Shown here piece by piece: positions 22,538 through 33,359 of a stretch of DNA of 64,000 nt. The notes under the pieces were generated by a model. It saw nothing but the letters and a program-made list of their open reading frames with translations, searched no databases and was not told the DNA's origin. Each line of letters opens with the position of its first letter. The first letter of the stretch is position 1. A program made the position numbers and the translations under genes. Origin of the DNA: Dillenia suffruticosa (Eukaryota; Streptophyta; Magnoliopsida; Dilleniales; Dilleniaceae). Location: positions 23,737,947-23,801,946 of the forward strand of contig JAVTVX010000015.1 in NCBI GenBank assembly GCA_033439265.1. Direction: 5' to 3'.

Positions 22538-24648
22538 CACTACAAAAAAACATGATTTTAGCAACAAATTTAGCGATGAAAATTTAAAGTCGCTAAAAAC
22601 ATTAGCAACGGATTTGGCAACGAAAAATTTTTCGTTGCTAATAACTCGTCGCAAAAATTTAGCGACGGAAATTAGAAATCCGTCGCTGAATTTAGCAATG
22701 AAAATCTAAAATCCATCACTAAATTTAGCAAAAAATAATTTTTCGTGACTAAAATTCGTTGCAAAATTTAGCGACGAAAATCTAAAATCCGTCGCTAAAT
22801 TAGCGGCGGATTCCAAATTCGTCGCTAAATTCAAAATGCCCAAGGGAGCGCAAGCGCCTGGACGGGCCCCCGCCAGCGAGCCCACACAAGCTAGCACCAA
22901 CCTGCAAGATCGCGCGCGCCCGAGTGAGCACCCGCCCACATGCCCGCCCCCTCACTTAATTTCAGGAAAATACCTCCACCGTGGTTCGAACTCCTGTGCA
23001 TGCGTAGACCTGTAAAAGTATATAACCACCAAGCCAAATGTTAATATGTGATATACAATTTTTTTTTTATTTTACTTACTATTTTTCCTTCACATTTTTC
23101 TAATAATAATAAAATAATATATAATAACAATTTAAAATAATAAATATAACTTTTTTTACTTATTATCTGTAAAAGTATATAACCAACAACCTAAAATAAT
23201 ATTAATTAAAAATAATAAATATGATAATTTTTAATAAAATAATAAAATAATAAAATACTAATTTAAAATAAAATAATTAATGAATTAAAAAATATATTAA
23301 TATTATTCTTAGAAAAATAAAATATAAAAAATAAAATAAAATGTTATTTAAAAAAATTATAACATAATAAATTGATTTGTTCATATGGTTTTAAATAATA
23401 TAATTTAAATAAAATAAAATATATGGTTTTTTTAAGATTTAAATAATATTATTCTTTTAAAAAATGAAATATAATATAATAAAATAAAATATTAAATTAA
23501 AATATTATAAAATAATAATATGATTTGTTAATATAAATTAATAAAAAAAATAAAAAAGAATTCTAATTAAAAAAAGATTAAGTTTAGCGACGGATTTCAA
23601 AAAGATTAAAAATCTCAATCCGTCGCTAAATTAATTTTTTAATTTAAACATTATATTAATATTATATTTTATTTAATTATATATAAAAAATTTAGAGATG
23701 GATTGGGATTTTCGTAGTTAAATTTAGCGACGGAAAATAAATCTGTCGCTAAATTAATTTTTAATTTAAATATTATATTAATATTATATTTTATTTAATT
23801 ATACAGTTTAAATTTAGCGACGGATTCGGATTTTCATCACTAAATTTAGCGATGGCTTCTGTATCCATCGCTAAAAAATAAAATATAACATATTAATTAA
23901 AAATAATAAATATGATAATTTTTTATAAAATAAAAAATAATAAAATGCTAACTTAAAATAAAATAATAAATGAATTAAAAAATATATTAATATTATTCTT
24001 AAAAAATAAAATATAAAAAATAAAATAAAATGCTATTTTATAATTTTATAACATAATAAATTGATTGATTGGTTATAATTTTAATTAAATATAAAAAAAT
24101 ATAAAATTCTAATTAGACAAAGATTAAATTTAGCGACGGATATGAAAATTCATCGCTAATTTAGTGAAAGATTTAAAATCCGTTTCTAAATTTAGAAACA
24201 AATATTTTTTCGTGGCTAATTAGCAACGAATTTAACGACGAAAAATTTTTATAGCTAATTAGTGATAGAATTTGCTGCGAAATTTTTTCGTCGCTAAATT
24301 TAGCGACGAAATTTGTCACGAACTTTTATTGTCACTAAATTTAGTTATAGATAACTGTATCTGTAGCAAAATTTAGCTACGAAATATTATTCGTCGCTAA
24401 TTAGCGACGAAATTTGTAACGAAAATTTTTTTGTCTCCAATTAGTAACGAATTTAGCCACGAAAACATTTTTGTCACTAATTAGCGACGAATTTAGCCAC
24501 GAATGATGTGTCCGTCGCTAATTTAGTCATGACTTTTTTTTCATCGCAAATTTTGAGGCAAATTAGCGACGAGAAAATTTTCGTCGCAAAATAGCGATGA
24601 ATTTTTTTCATCAAAAATCCGTGGCTAAAAGCGTGTTTTTTTGTAGTG
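22538..24648. mobile_element. CACTA transposon (inner), nested
   Basis: The terminal inverted repeats start CACTACAAAAAAACATGA at the left and CACTACAAAAAAACACGC on the opposite strand at the right, matching over about 23 bp with two differences. The flanks TAG (22535-22537) and TAA (24649-24651) are a 3-bp duplication with one mismatch. Dozens of AATTTAGCGACGGA-type motifs in both orientations fill the first 300 and last 500 bases. The middle (23040-24110) is AT-rich without genes. A GC island (22837-22960) and tRNA-like boxes (22981-23036) sit near the left end. Non-autonomous. Confidence 0.88.
22981..23036 (-). other. tRNA-like A-box/B-box pair in the inner CACTA element
   Basis: Minus strand TGGCTTGGTGG (23026-23036) then AGTTCGAACCAC (22981-22992). 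The arrangement is the same as at 21835-21890, with the GC island (22837-22960) again on the B-box side. Confidence 0.5.
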
Positions 24649-24889
24649 TAAGTTTACAAAATTGTTTTTTCATTTGTTTACTCTAGTCCACTATAGTGAC
24701 GGATTACCAATAAAAATATTTTCGTAACTAATTTCTGTTGCTAATCCATTGCTAATCTTTTGGTATTCCGTTTGATATTAATCTGTCGCAATTCCATCGC
24801 TATTTACGATAAATTTTTTTCCATCAGTAATTTTCCATCGCCGATGCACTATTTTCTAGTAGTGCCTTAATAGGCATTTAAGATGATAA

Positions 24890-25680
24890 CATTGTATCTT
24901 GATTGCATATTCACATTGTTTAAGGGCAACATATATGGTTTTGGAGGTGTCATATAGAAATCGGTTCGTGCGTTATATCAGAAGTTAGGTCTTATGCTGT
25001 ATTGGGAGAAGGATTTGTGCAAAGAAGCCGCAATGGCTTGTTGTATAGATACTCAAGTAAAGATGACGCATCAGAAGTAATTGCCAAGTCGGTGAAGGTA
25101 TATGTGAAAGTCATAGATGAGGGCCTAAGATATGGTAGTAGATTCAATGGCACGGATTTTATTAACTGACCATAAGGACTGATTGCCATCATTATGCCAT
25201 AGGATGCGAGACTTGTCAGCTACATGGACAGATTCATAAGGTACCAGCTTCAAAACTTTATCCGGTGATTAAGTCTTGTCCATTCAGGGATGGGCTATGG
25301 ATTTAATATATATCTAGCTTTGACAAGAAGACATTGGTTTATAATCGTAGCTACTCATTATTTCACTAAGTGGGCGGATGCTTTGCCGAAAGTTTCTGTT
25401 AATCAAGACAACATAATTCAGTTTATAAAAATTCAGATTGTATTTAGCTTTGACATCTCTTAAATCGTTACAATTGATTAGGGTATAGTATTTGTAGAAG
25501 AAAAATTGTTTGCTTTTGTACAGGAGTTTATCAAGAATGGTATATTCGACATTTTATTATTAGTACATCAATGGCAAGGCTAAGACGACAAACAAAATCA
25601 TAGTAGATCTAATAAAGGAGCTGATTGAGGACAAGCCAATCAAGGAGATGGCAAGAGGTTTAACCCAAGGTGTCATAAGC
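24890..25680 (+). pseudogene. Ty3/gypsy integrase pseudogene
   Basis: A degenerate polyprotein in several frames. In order: RNGLLYRYSSKDDASEVIA (about 25025-25085) resembles the linker before gypsy integrase. GCETCQLHGQIHKVPAS (about 25204-25254) is the CxxC half of the HHCC zinc-binding domain. FIIVATHYFTKWADALPKVS (about 25336-25398) is the catalytic core around the usual ATDYFTKW motif, with His where Asp is expected. YINGKAKTTNKIIVDLIKEL (about 25566-25630) matches the NGQAE-TNK region. Stops and frameshifts separate these pieces. No LTRs were recognised, so it is a fragment. It adjoins the right end of the outer CACTA element. Confidence 0.8.
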
Positions 25681-25935
25681 ATATCGAAATTCTAAGTCTA
25701 TGTATTTGTGTCTTACACTGATCGATTTATTTTTTACCATGATGTTGTATTACCATTGGAAATCACTATCATGTAGTTACAAGTAGCTAGGCAAAAAATT
25801 GCCTATACAAGAGTGCACTTGTATAGGGTTGGAGAGTCTAAGTAGCATTAAAAAATAGATTAACCATATGAGATCTTATTCATTAGTGGAGTTCCCCTCC
25901 TTTATTCACAACATCATCTTGTCATGGATAGGGCT
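25681..25935. other. 3' flank of the 25936-26184 gene
   Basis: Non-coding. The last 100 bases, including ATCTTATTCATTA and TTTATTCACAACATCATCTTGTC, are conserved with the 3' flanks of the 50444 pseudogene and, less closely, the 15183 and 39153 genes. A polyadenylation site may lie here but no single signal stands out. Confidence 0.4.
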
Positions 25936-26184
25936 CTAGTAGGGCTTACCATGGCAAAAACACAAACATTCGATCTCGCTATAACCTGTCAAACAATGAG
26001 CATCCGTAAAGTTAGTTTTGATGACGGCCTTGCAAGCTTTCAAGCACTTAGCAGCAGTACACGGTGGGTCTACTTGTACAGCAAATACAGCCTCTAGAGG
26101 AGTAGGCCATATAGCTACAAACAAGAGCAAACCAAGCAAACAAACAATCACTCTCTTGCTAATTACAGCTCTAATTCCCTCCAT
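25936..26184 (-). CDS. Secreted defensin-like cysteine-rich peptide, type I
   Basis: Encodes 82 residues in one exon with the same architecture as the 15183 gene: start MEGIRAVISKR, hydrophobic core VIVCLLGLLLFVAIW, cleavage probably near TPLEA-VFA, then a cysteine domain with the same spacing C-x4-C-x3-C-x12-C-x8-C-x1-C. Two extra cysteines distinguish it: one in the signal-peptide core (VIVCLLG) and one two residues after the last family cysteine (CLCFCHG, where others have CMCFR). The latter leaves an odd number of mature cysteines, so an unpaired thiol or an intermolecular disulfide is possible. It is the only intact type I copy in view. Its upstream region is truncated about 150 bp from the ATG by a foreign segment. 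The role is inferred only from family resemblance. Confidence 0.78.
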   Translation of the reverse strand: MEGIRAVISKRVIVCLLGLLLFVAIWPTPLEAVFAVQVDPPCTAAKCLKACKAVIKTNFTDAHCLTGYSEIECLCFCHGKPY

Positions 26185-26335
26185 TAGGTTGATAATATAC
26201 TTAACTCTGTTTACTTAATGCTTCTCTTCTGCTTCTTCTCCTTTTTCTCCTGCTTCTTCTAAGTTTTTTTTTTTAAAAATTGGGTATTTATAGCTTTGAG
26301 TAAACAATGTTATGTATGTTAAAATAGACCCAACA
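26185..26335 (-). promoter_or_regulatory. Truncated promoter of the 25936-26184 gene
   Basis: TATAAATA on the minus strand at plus 26285-26292, preceded by the conserved purine-rich leader. Homology to the other promoters stops after GACCCA at 26335, where the element at 26336 begins. The ATTGATTTAATCAAT array is therefore lost, leaving about 45 bp of the ancestral promoter upstream of the TATA box. Confidence 0.6.
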
Positions 26336-26398
26336 TTACAAAATTAAAGCGTTGTACTGACGGTAACTTTTAGTGTCGGTAAGTTTTAGTGACTGTTT

Positions 26399-26645
26399 TT
26401 ATAGGTTATAGAGACGGTATATGAGGAAACCGTTAGAAAATATAGACCTTTCCCAACCTACTAATATGTCTATGAATAAATGTTTACAAGTGTCAGTAAA
26501 ACTACCACAACCGTCCCTAAATTTTGATGGGTTATAGAGATGGCATATGAGGAAATCGTCAGAAAATATAAGCCTTTCCCAACCTACTAAAATGTTCATG
26601 AAGAAAAGTTTACCAACTATCAGTAACCTACCACAACCGTCCCTC
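26399..26645. repeat. Two tandem copies of a ~122-bp unit
   Basis: Each unit starts near GGTTATAGAGA(C/T)GG and runs through AGAAAATATA and CCTTTCCCAACCTACTAA to CTACCACAACCGTCCCT. The 82-codon minus-strand frame across them is a by-product of the duplication and not a gene. Confidence 0.75.
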
Positions 26646-27039
26646 AAGCAATATTCAATTCTAATGGTTAAAAATTATGGTTAGTAAATATAACAGTATT
26701 TTTGGCATTGATTAAAAATAGTTTCAATATAATTTTTTTATGATCTACTTAACATTACCGTCTCCATAGGTTTTAGATGTATGGTAACACACAAATTCCA
26801 CCGTCTTTTAATACAATATTCAATTCTCACTGTTATAACAAACTGTTTGTATAAATTCTATTTATACTAACCTATATATTTTGTAAAGTCTGTAAAAACC
26901 TTATATTCTAAGATTGTAATCATTTTTGTATCAACCATTTCTCTCTTCCAATGGCCTTAAATTAACAACCACATGTACAATCCTAATCCTATTCAATTCA
27001 ATCATAGAAATCCAAATGCTCCAAAAATTAAAAAAAACA

Positions 27040-27041
<2 letters not shown>

Positions 27042-27081
<40 letters not shown>
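27042..27081. repeat. (TA)n microsatellite
   Basis: About 20 TA dinucleotides, directly left of the C-poor repeat array. Confidence 0.95.
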
Positions 27082-27083
<2 letters not shown>

Positions 27084-27099
27084 TAAATATTAAAAATCT

Positions 27100-27735
27100 A
27101 GGTGTAAGTTGTAATAAGTTAAGTTATAATAGGAGTGAGTGTGATAAGTTGTAATATGATTGTAATAGGATAAAAAATTGTAATAGGAAAGTGATAATTT
27201 GTGATAGGAAGTGGTAAAAAAAAGTTGGTAAGGATGTAGTAAGGTGGTAAGTTGTGATAATTTTGATATTGATAAGAGATGGTAAGATAGTAAGGAGGTG
27301 GTAAGGGGGTAAGTTGTGATAATTTTGAGATTGATAAGAGATATTGTGATAATTTTGAGATTGATAAGAGATATTGTGATAATTTTGAGAGTGATAAGAG
27401 ATGGTATGTTTTGAGAGAGATGAGAGGTAGTAAGTGACAAGCATCGTAGAGTGGTAAGTTGATGGTAAGCATTGGACGTAAGTGTGGTAAGTTGGTGGTA
27501 AGCATTCGTGGTAAGCAGTAAATTTAAGATTAGTGATAACTAGGTGGTAAGTAGTAATTAGATCATAAGTGATAATTATGTGGTAAGTAGTAACTAGATG
27601 GTAAATAGTAATTGATAATTAAGTGGTAAGTAGTAATTATGTGATAAGTGATAACTGATAACTAGTGGTAAGTAGTATTAGGTGGTAAGTTGTAAATTTA
27701 CGATAACTAGTGATAATCAGTAGTGTGTAACTTCA
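27100..27735 (+). repeat. C-poor GGTAAG/GATAA repeat array
   Basis: A tandem array of loosely related short units. At 27310-27410 a unit of about 33 bp (GTGATAATTTTGAGATTGATAAG in part) is repeated three times. From 27430 to 27700 the unit becomes GTGGTAAGTAGTAATTA-like. The plus strand contains very few C bases over about 600 bp. I count at least 15 GGTAAG hexamers. The three overlapping minus-strand ORFs of 106-128 codons are low-complexity artefacts. Confidence 0.8.
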
Positions 27736-28165
27736 GGATAAACAATGCTCGGAAACAATAGAATTCATAATTTCTTTATTTTTTTTATACTTCAACATTA
27801 CTAATATATTAATAATTTAAATTATAATATATTAATAATTTAAAAAATCTATATATTTAATTACAAAAAATTTTTACCTGTTCAAAATATATACTATTAA
27901 TAACTCATAATTTATTCATTTATTCAACAAAACATAATTCAAATATATAATAATAATAGATGGTTTGAATATATCAAGTTAAATTTAAACAGTAAGAAAA
28001 TTCAAAGAGAATAGAAAAAAAAACACAAACCCAAAGTGAAGGAAAAAAAACAGAGGTGAGATTGAGATAAGGAAAAAAAGAAGAAGGTGAGAGTGAGATA
28101 GAGAAAAAAAAAAAGAGAGTAAGACAGATAGGAAAGAAGGAAAAAAAAAACACAACAATACAATG

Positions 28166-28228
28166 TGGCACAATGGTTAGTACAACTCATGGTGGTTGGT
28201 TGGTGGTCCAAGTCGCATGTTTAAATCT
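28166..28228 (+). other. tRNA-like boxes in the 26336-28687 element
   Basis: TGGCACAATGG (28166-28176) matches the A-box. About 42 bases later GTTTAAATCT (28219-28228) is a decayed B-box. A GC island (28268-28400) follows on the B-box side, the same order as in the three CACTA elements. Confidence 0.4.
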
Positions 28229-28687
28229 GTGTTTTAGCATTGTCCTAGCAATTTTTGCAAAATAAAAACAAGGTATGCGGCTGGGCCGTGCGGCATGCGC
28301 AGGGTACTCGCATGCCCACGCGCACTGCTCTTGTTCTGGGCATGGGAAGAAGGCATGCGCCATGCGAGATGCATGCCTGTGCGGGGCGCACGGGTACTGA
28401 AGTCATAGGTTTAAACCCATGTACCAACATTTTGCTATACATTATTCCTATATTATAATTATTCCTATATTATAATATAATATATTATAGGTAATCACAT
28501 TATAATATTTCTATAGTTTAGTACTGTATTATATTATATATTATATTTTATTATATTATATATATACACAAGATATGTATATGTAATATATAATATGTAA
28601 TGAGAAATTAAACTAAATTATTATATTATATTATATTTCTAATATATTACTACTATATTATTTGGCGCCAGTATTTGTTCACTTCTT

Positions 28688-30342
28688 TGTTGTTTAGATT
28701 TAAGGAAATTGTTTGAAGAACATGAACGTAGAGTTTATGAAATATTGAGATTTGAGAAAAATTGTGAATAGAAATGGTATATAGATGCAAATAGTATATA
28801 ATTGATGAAATGAGAATATAGATTCATAGATTTTGAAAATTAGGATTTGTGTTGTATTTGGAAAACTCATAAACCCTCATCATAAGTGTAATTTAACATC
28901 AATTTATATCTATTGCTTTATGATAAATCAATTGGAATCCAAAAAAATGATTATTTTGGAATTTATTGTGAATTGAGAGTGTTCACCTTTCCAATAGATG
29001 AGTGATTTCATGACTATACTTAAATAAGAAAAATGCTTTTATTGAATTTTCTAAATAATTTTCAAATTTGGGATTTATATGCTTTAGCATGTGTGGAATA
29101 TCTCAAAAATTGGATTTTGAACTCTTATGCATCCCATATGCTTTGAATGAACAAATGAGCCATATAAATTTGTTAATGTTGAAACCATTGACATGATGAC
29201 TACTATGGAGAAATTGTTAGAATTGACGGCACATGAATTGGATTTATTATATTTGTGAAATGGTGCATATGATTGGTTTGAGGTGAGAGACTGAACCTCT
29301 AGTAAATGACTAGTCATTTTTCTCTATGGAGTGACCCGATGGGGTGACATAGTAGAGTTGGTAAACCATGGGATATAACTGAGCACGTGCAATATATTCA
29401 TGGCTGGATTTATTGCCCACGGACATGGGATAGTTTAGTGCATTACCAACGAGAGCCCATAGACAACATCAAGGATGGAGGTATTTTTTAAACGTAAAAT
29501 TAATAAATCCCTTGACGGTCCCACTCTAGATTGTGGTAGACCTTTGTTAGGAATAATGATTTTAGGTTCCCCTGTATTTAAAAATATGAAATAGGCGGAT
29601 GCATATGAGATTGAATTATGACAATTGTGAATTATGATAATTTGGGAAACAATGGGTTGAGTTTATTTATATATATTTTTATTAGACGAATTTGAGAATG
29701 ACATAATGGTTTAAAATATATATATTAATATATCCATCACAAAAATCTTATTTTTGTAGAACTTGTATATCACTTACTGGGTATAGTATATACTCATCTC
29801 TCTTACTTCTATTTTCACAAAGGAAGCCTAATCGGGATTTGTGGATGCATAGTGGTGGACTCGTAGAAACTTGTTTTGTCAGATTTTTTCAGGTAATAGT
29901 TTCTTTTGAATTGAGGTATTAGTGGACCCAAGTGGAGGCATATTGTATAATTTTTTTGAAAAATTATTTTCTATTATATTTATATGGGATTATAGTTTGT
30001 ATACTTAAAATGAGGACCCTCTTTTTATCTCCTTGAATTTTTTCCTTTAAGAATTGTTTTGGTGGAATTTGATATAGATCTCTTGAGTAAAAACTTGTTT
30101 ATACTCTATGGATTTGATTTAAATATCTGGGTTGGCCCGATGTATGCATGTTTTGAACAGAGATGGACTGAGCTAGTCCTTTGATTGTGCAATGAATGTA
30201 TGCTGATTTATGTTTATGGTTAGATTATTTTGAAAAATGGGTAGATATCTATGAATGGCTTGCGGTCCCCAAGTGTATGGGTTAGGTTTACCAGGTAACG
30301 CAACAGTTGTCGCATGCTCGATTTGAGGGTCAGGGCATGACA
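28688..30342 (-). mobile_element. Truncated minus-strand LTR, paralogue of 1954-4641
   Basis: Homologous to about 3060-4641, for example AACATGAAC(T/G)TAGAGTTTATGAA near the left and GCATGCTCGAT(C/T)TGAG near the right. It ends at the same point followed by TAAAGACC, so it is the same insertion carried along by block duplication. The left portion is missing and joined to the 26336-28687 segment. Confidence 0.75.
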
Positions 30343-30852
30343 TAAAGACCCTTCTCTTGATCATTTCACAAAGGGTGAAGACCTTATCATTTATAGGGAT
30401 AAAAACACTAGAAAACCCCCTGACCTTTTTGCTTAGCCAAAAAAAAAAGGTATCAGCAAAGAGCTTGAAAATGTTATCAAATATATATCAAGCTCATTTA
30501 GTTTGAAAAAATTGATCTTTTATAAATTTCAAGAGTACAAATTTGGGAAGGATAGATGTTTTATAAACAGCACTGTGTACAAGCTAGCAACTCCGCCTGC
30601 TTGCTGTTTCTAACTTGTTGATGACAAAAACAAAAATAGTTAGAAGTATGACCTCTAAACAGACAGGAGCTCATTATCTTGTTTAAGCAACTATCTTTGT
30701 TTACTCTAAAAAATAAAATTATAAGCAGAAGAAGCTTCTCAATCTATATGCACGTCCTTGATAGCATCTCAATGGTTATTGCTCTAAACTTAGGTCACAC
30801 TACATAACATTGCATCTAGCTGCAAAATCCCCAAAATGAAAAAGCAATCAAT

Positions 30853-30896
<44 letters not shown>

Positions 30897-31027
30897 TTAA
30901 GACAATTCACCTAGCAATTGGCACCTCAAAACTCAAATAATTAGAAGTGGTGTAATGCATGTACCGATAGGTTTGCATCTGTAAACTATCTTGACTGTAT
31001 TTTCTTTTTTTTTTAATGTAAGACCAG
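30343..31027. repeat. Shared spacer with (TC)n microsatellite
   Basis: Paralogous to 4642-5416; (TC)n at 30856-30891. A segment of about 90 bp before the copia LTR, present at 5270-5360, is missing here. No gene. Confidence 0.6.
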
Positions 31028-31917
31028 TGTGTAATATTATATTGTGCACTGAATACAATAATAATTGAATACCAATAAAAATAACTCGAAAAAGGGGATT
31101 GATTGTACCTCTGGGCATTCATGATTCTGACGAGTTCTGACAATTGTGATAGCACCAAAATGATTTTTGGGACATACACAAACTTTCTAAACCTCAATTT
31201 CATTTAATAGATGATACAAAGTTTAAAATTTTGGAATTATAAACCCAAGACAACTGGAGGGAGTTTACATAGACTCTCAACTATCAAAATCCATTAAAAC
31301 CCTATAATTGTCATCCTAAATTATTGTTAGACGTTATGAGAATTTAATTAAATATTGTAAATGAAAAACAAGATTAATTGTGTAGAGTTTGAATGGGACA
31401 CCAAAATCCAATCAAATACATCCAAATTCAAATCTCTTACATTCTTTATCATATTTAATCTTTTTTTGGTTATGTTTTTCCCATTAACTTCATTTTGAAT
31501 GCATTAACTCATGGGATTTTAATTTTTTATAAAAAAGTTCCTAACATTCTCTCAATTGGCCCAACAAACTGATTTGAAGTCAAAATCAAGTCAATTCTGT
31601 ATAAAAATTGGGTACATGAGTCACAACGATAAATCCTCTAAAAGTGAGTATTTTCTTCCTTGTATTGCAATGCATTCTATTTTCTAACCTTATGGTGGCA
31701 TTTACTTTATGAATAAACACTACAATTGTTTGGGATCCAAATTTGATTAATTTATTTTAAGACAATAACATGTGCATAACTTTATTAAGAAAATACAACT
31801 TTGAATTTTAGTTAAATAAGATAGTAAGCCTATATTTACAATATGATCACTGAACCTACTTAGTAGCATACTTTTAGTTAAAGGATCATCTAACATACAA
31901 TCAGTACTAATGTGTAT
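31028..31917 (-). mobile_element. Copia fragment: 3' LTR plus end of internal region
   Basis: The LTR spans 31028-31674, followed by 31675-about 31917, homologous to 6065-6300 of copia A (non-coding 3' end). The element is cut at about 31917 by a deletion that removed pol and the neighbouring peptide pseudogene, with filler DNA at the junction. Confidence 0.75.
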
Positions 31918-33359
31918 AAGAATGTCAAATACTCAATGAAAGAAATGAAAGAAAGAAGAGTGAGCATAAAAATACTCAGTGAATAGAGTGCAATGTATTG
32001 TGATAACAAATGAGTGGTGAGTATAAGAATGTCAAATCATGTAATTCAAATAGTTTATCAAATAATATAGTTCCAACAATCATTGTAAATAAAAAGAAAA
32101 GAATAAATGCATCCACAATTTTCATATTTTCCAAAGATCATGGGATCTTCCTAAATAAACCACTTTCACCCAAGATTTGGCCAAAGCTGAGTGGAAGCTC
32201 GCCAAAGGGTTTTTAATTCATTCGATTCACAACACTACATTCTCTTTCCTTGTCTTTGACTCATACCTCACAAGTGGTGCAATCGGATAGTACGACGAGT
32301 GCGCAGAAGGTCATGCTTACTATTCTTTGTCAATAATCCCTAACACAGCACCCAATTGGGTCACTACGTGGAGGGAATGACTATAACCATTTACATTACA
32401 TACACCATGCTTTCACAACCATTCAAATCTCATTCAATATGCCATGATTTCAACAAATGGTTATCAAAGAGTATCACAATATTCATGAATAAATTATTTA
32501 ACAACATATGGCATATATTCATTCGTAAATAAAATAGATGCACACATATTTCAAATTCTCATTTCAAGACATCCTACAATCATAAATACTTGTGCAAAAT
32601 CATATAAAATAATTTAGAACCATTTATAAAAAAATTTTTGAAATCATTTTTCTCGTTTAAAGGCACAATTGTCCATCCACTCATCTTTTGAGAGTGTATC
32701 ACTCCCAAATTCTAAATTTAACAAAATCCAACTTCTCCTTTGATTCCAAATGCTTTAACCTAAGACATTGGTCACAAATTAATCATTAAATCATATACCA
32801 ACACTAAAGCAAATTTGGTTCTTTTCAATATGTCAAAATTCCTAATTTTTTAGTAAATCTTCTAGTACATGTCATAGAAAAATGACCGTATCATGATCTA
32901 CACTTCTCAGATCATGAAAATTTCAATTGACTTAAAGACTAGGCATAAAAATACATTTTGTTTTGTTTATAACTTAGATCTATTCTAATTACACAAAGAC
33001 ATGTAAATCTATCTTATGTTACCCTAACTATATAATTTTCAATTTGCGCAGTTATGGAAAAATGGCTGTGACTGTCACTACACACATCCAAATCACATGA
33101 TTCTTACCTCAAATTACAGACAAGACATAAATCTAAAAATTTCATGTTCAGTACTTAGCCTAATTCAGCATAGAAGATATCTCAAATTTAAAGAAAAACA
33201 TGTAGCCAAAACAGGGTAAAACAGGACATTTTTTCGCACCACGATTTTCTTTGAAAAATCATAAAACTCCGATTCTCATCCAAATACTTTGAATCATATG
33301 TCATTTTTAAGGTATGGAAGTCTAGTTTCATACGCTGGAAACCTCACCTAATTTGTTTT

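Larger units (their letters stand above)
21387..24864. mobile_element. CACTA transposon (outer), non-autonomous
   Basis: Starts CACTACAAGAAAATACGG and ends with the inverted form (CACTACTAGAAAATAGTGC read on the minus strand). The 3-bp target duplication is CCT (21384-21386 and 24865-24867), diagnostic of the CACTA superfamily. Subterminal regions are rich in GTCGCTAA / TTAGCGACGG motifs. A GC-rich island (21737-21835) and a tRNA-like motif (21835-21890) lie inside. There is no transposase gene. It is interrupted by a second CACTA element at 22538-24648, and its own length without that is about 1.37 kb. Confidence 0.88.
26336..28687. mobile_element. Unclassified DNA-transposon-like segment
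   Basis: Inserted in or fused to the peptide promoter at its left end; at its right it joins a truncated LTR. The left end (CATTACAAAATTAAAGCG) resembles a CACTA terminus (CACTACAAAA) but no matching right end was found. Subterminal repeats are of a different type from the GCGACGG elements (ACCGTC-, GACGGT- and CGGTAA-containing). Inside are a 120-bp tandem duplication, a TA microsatellite, a C-poor repeat array, tRNA-like boxes and a GC island. No credible gene. Probably a deleted CACTA relative. Confidence 0.5.

Noticed and set aside
21835..23036. True tRNA genes in the CACTA elements
   Set aside because: Only A- and B-box-like motifs are present. No acceptor stem or cloverleaf can be drawn, so I list them as tRNA-like motifs.
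26399..26647. 82-codon minus-strand ORF with the same length as the peptide genes
   Set aside because: It is a product of a 120-bp tandem duplication, has no signal peptide and is unrelated in sequence to the peptide family.
27090..27505. Three overlapping minus-strand ORFs of 106-128 codons
   Set aside because: They translate a C-poor tandem repeat in all three frames (Leu/Tyr/Ser/Thr-rich). No conserved start or domain.
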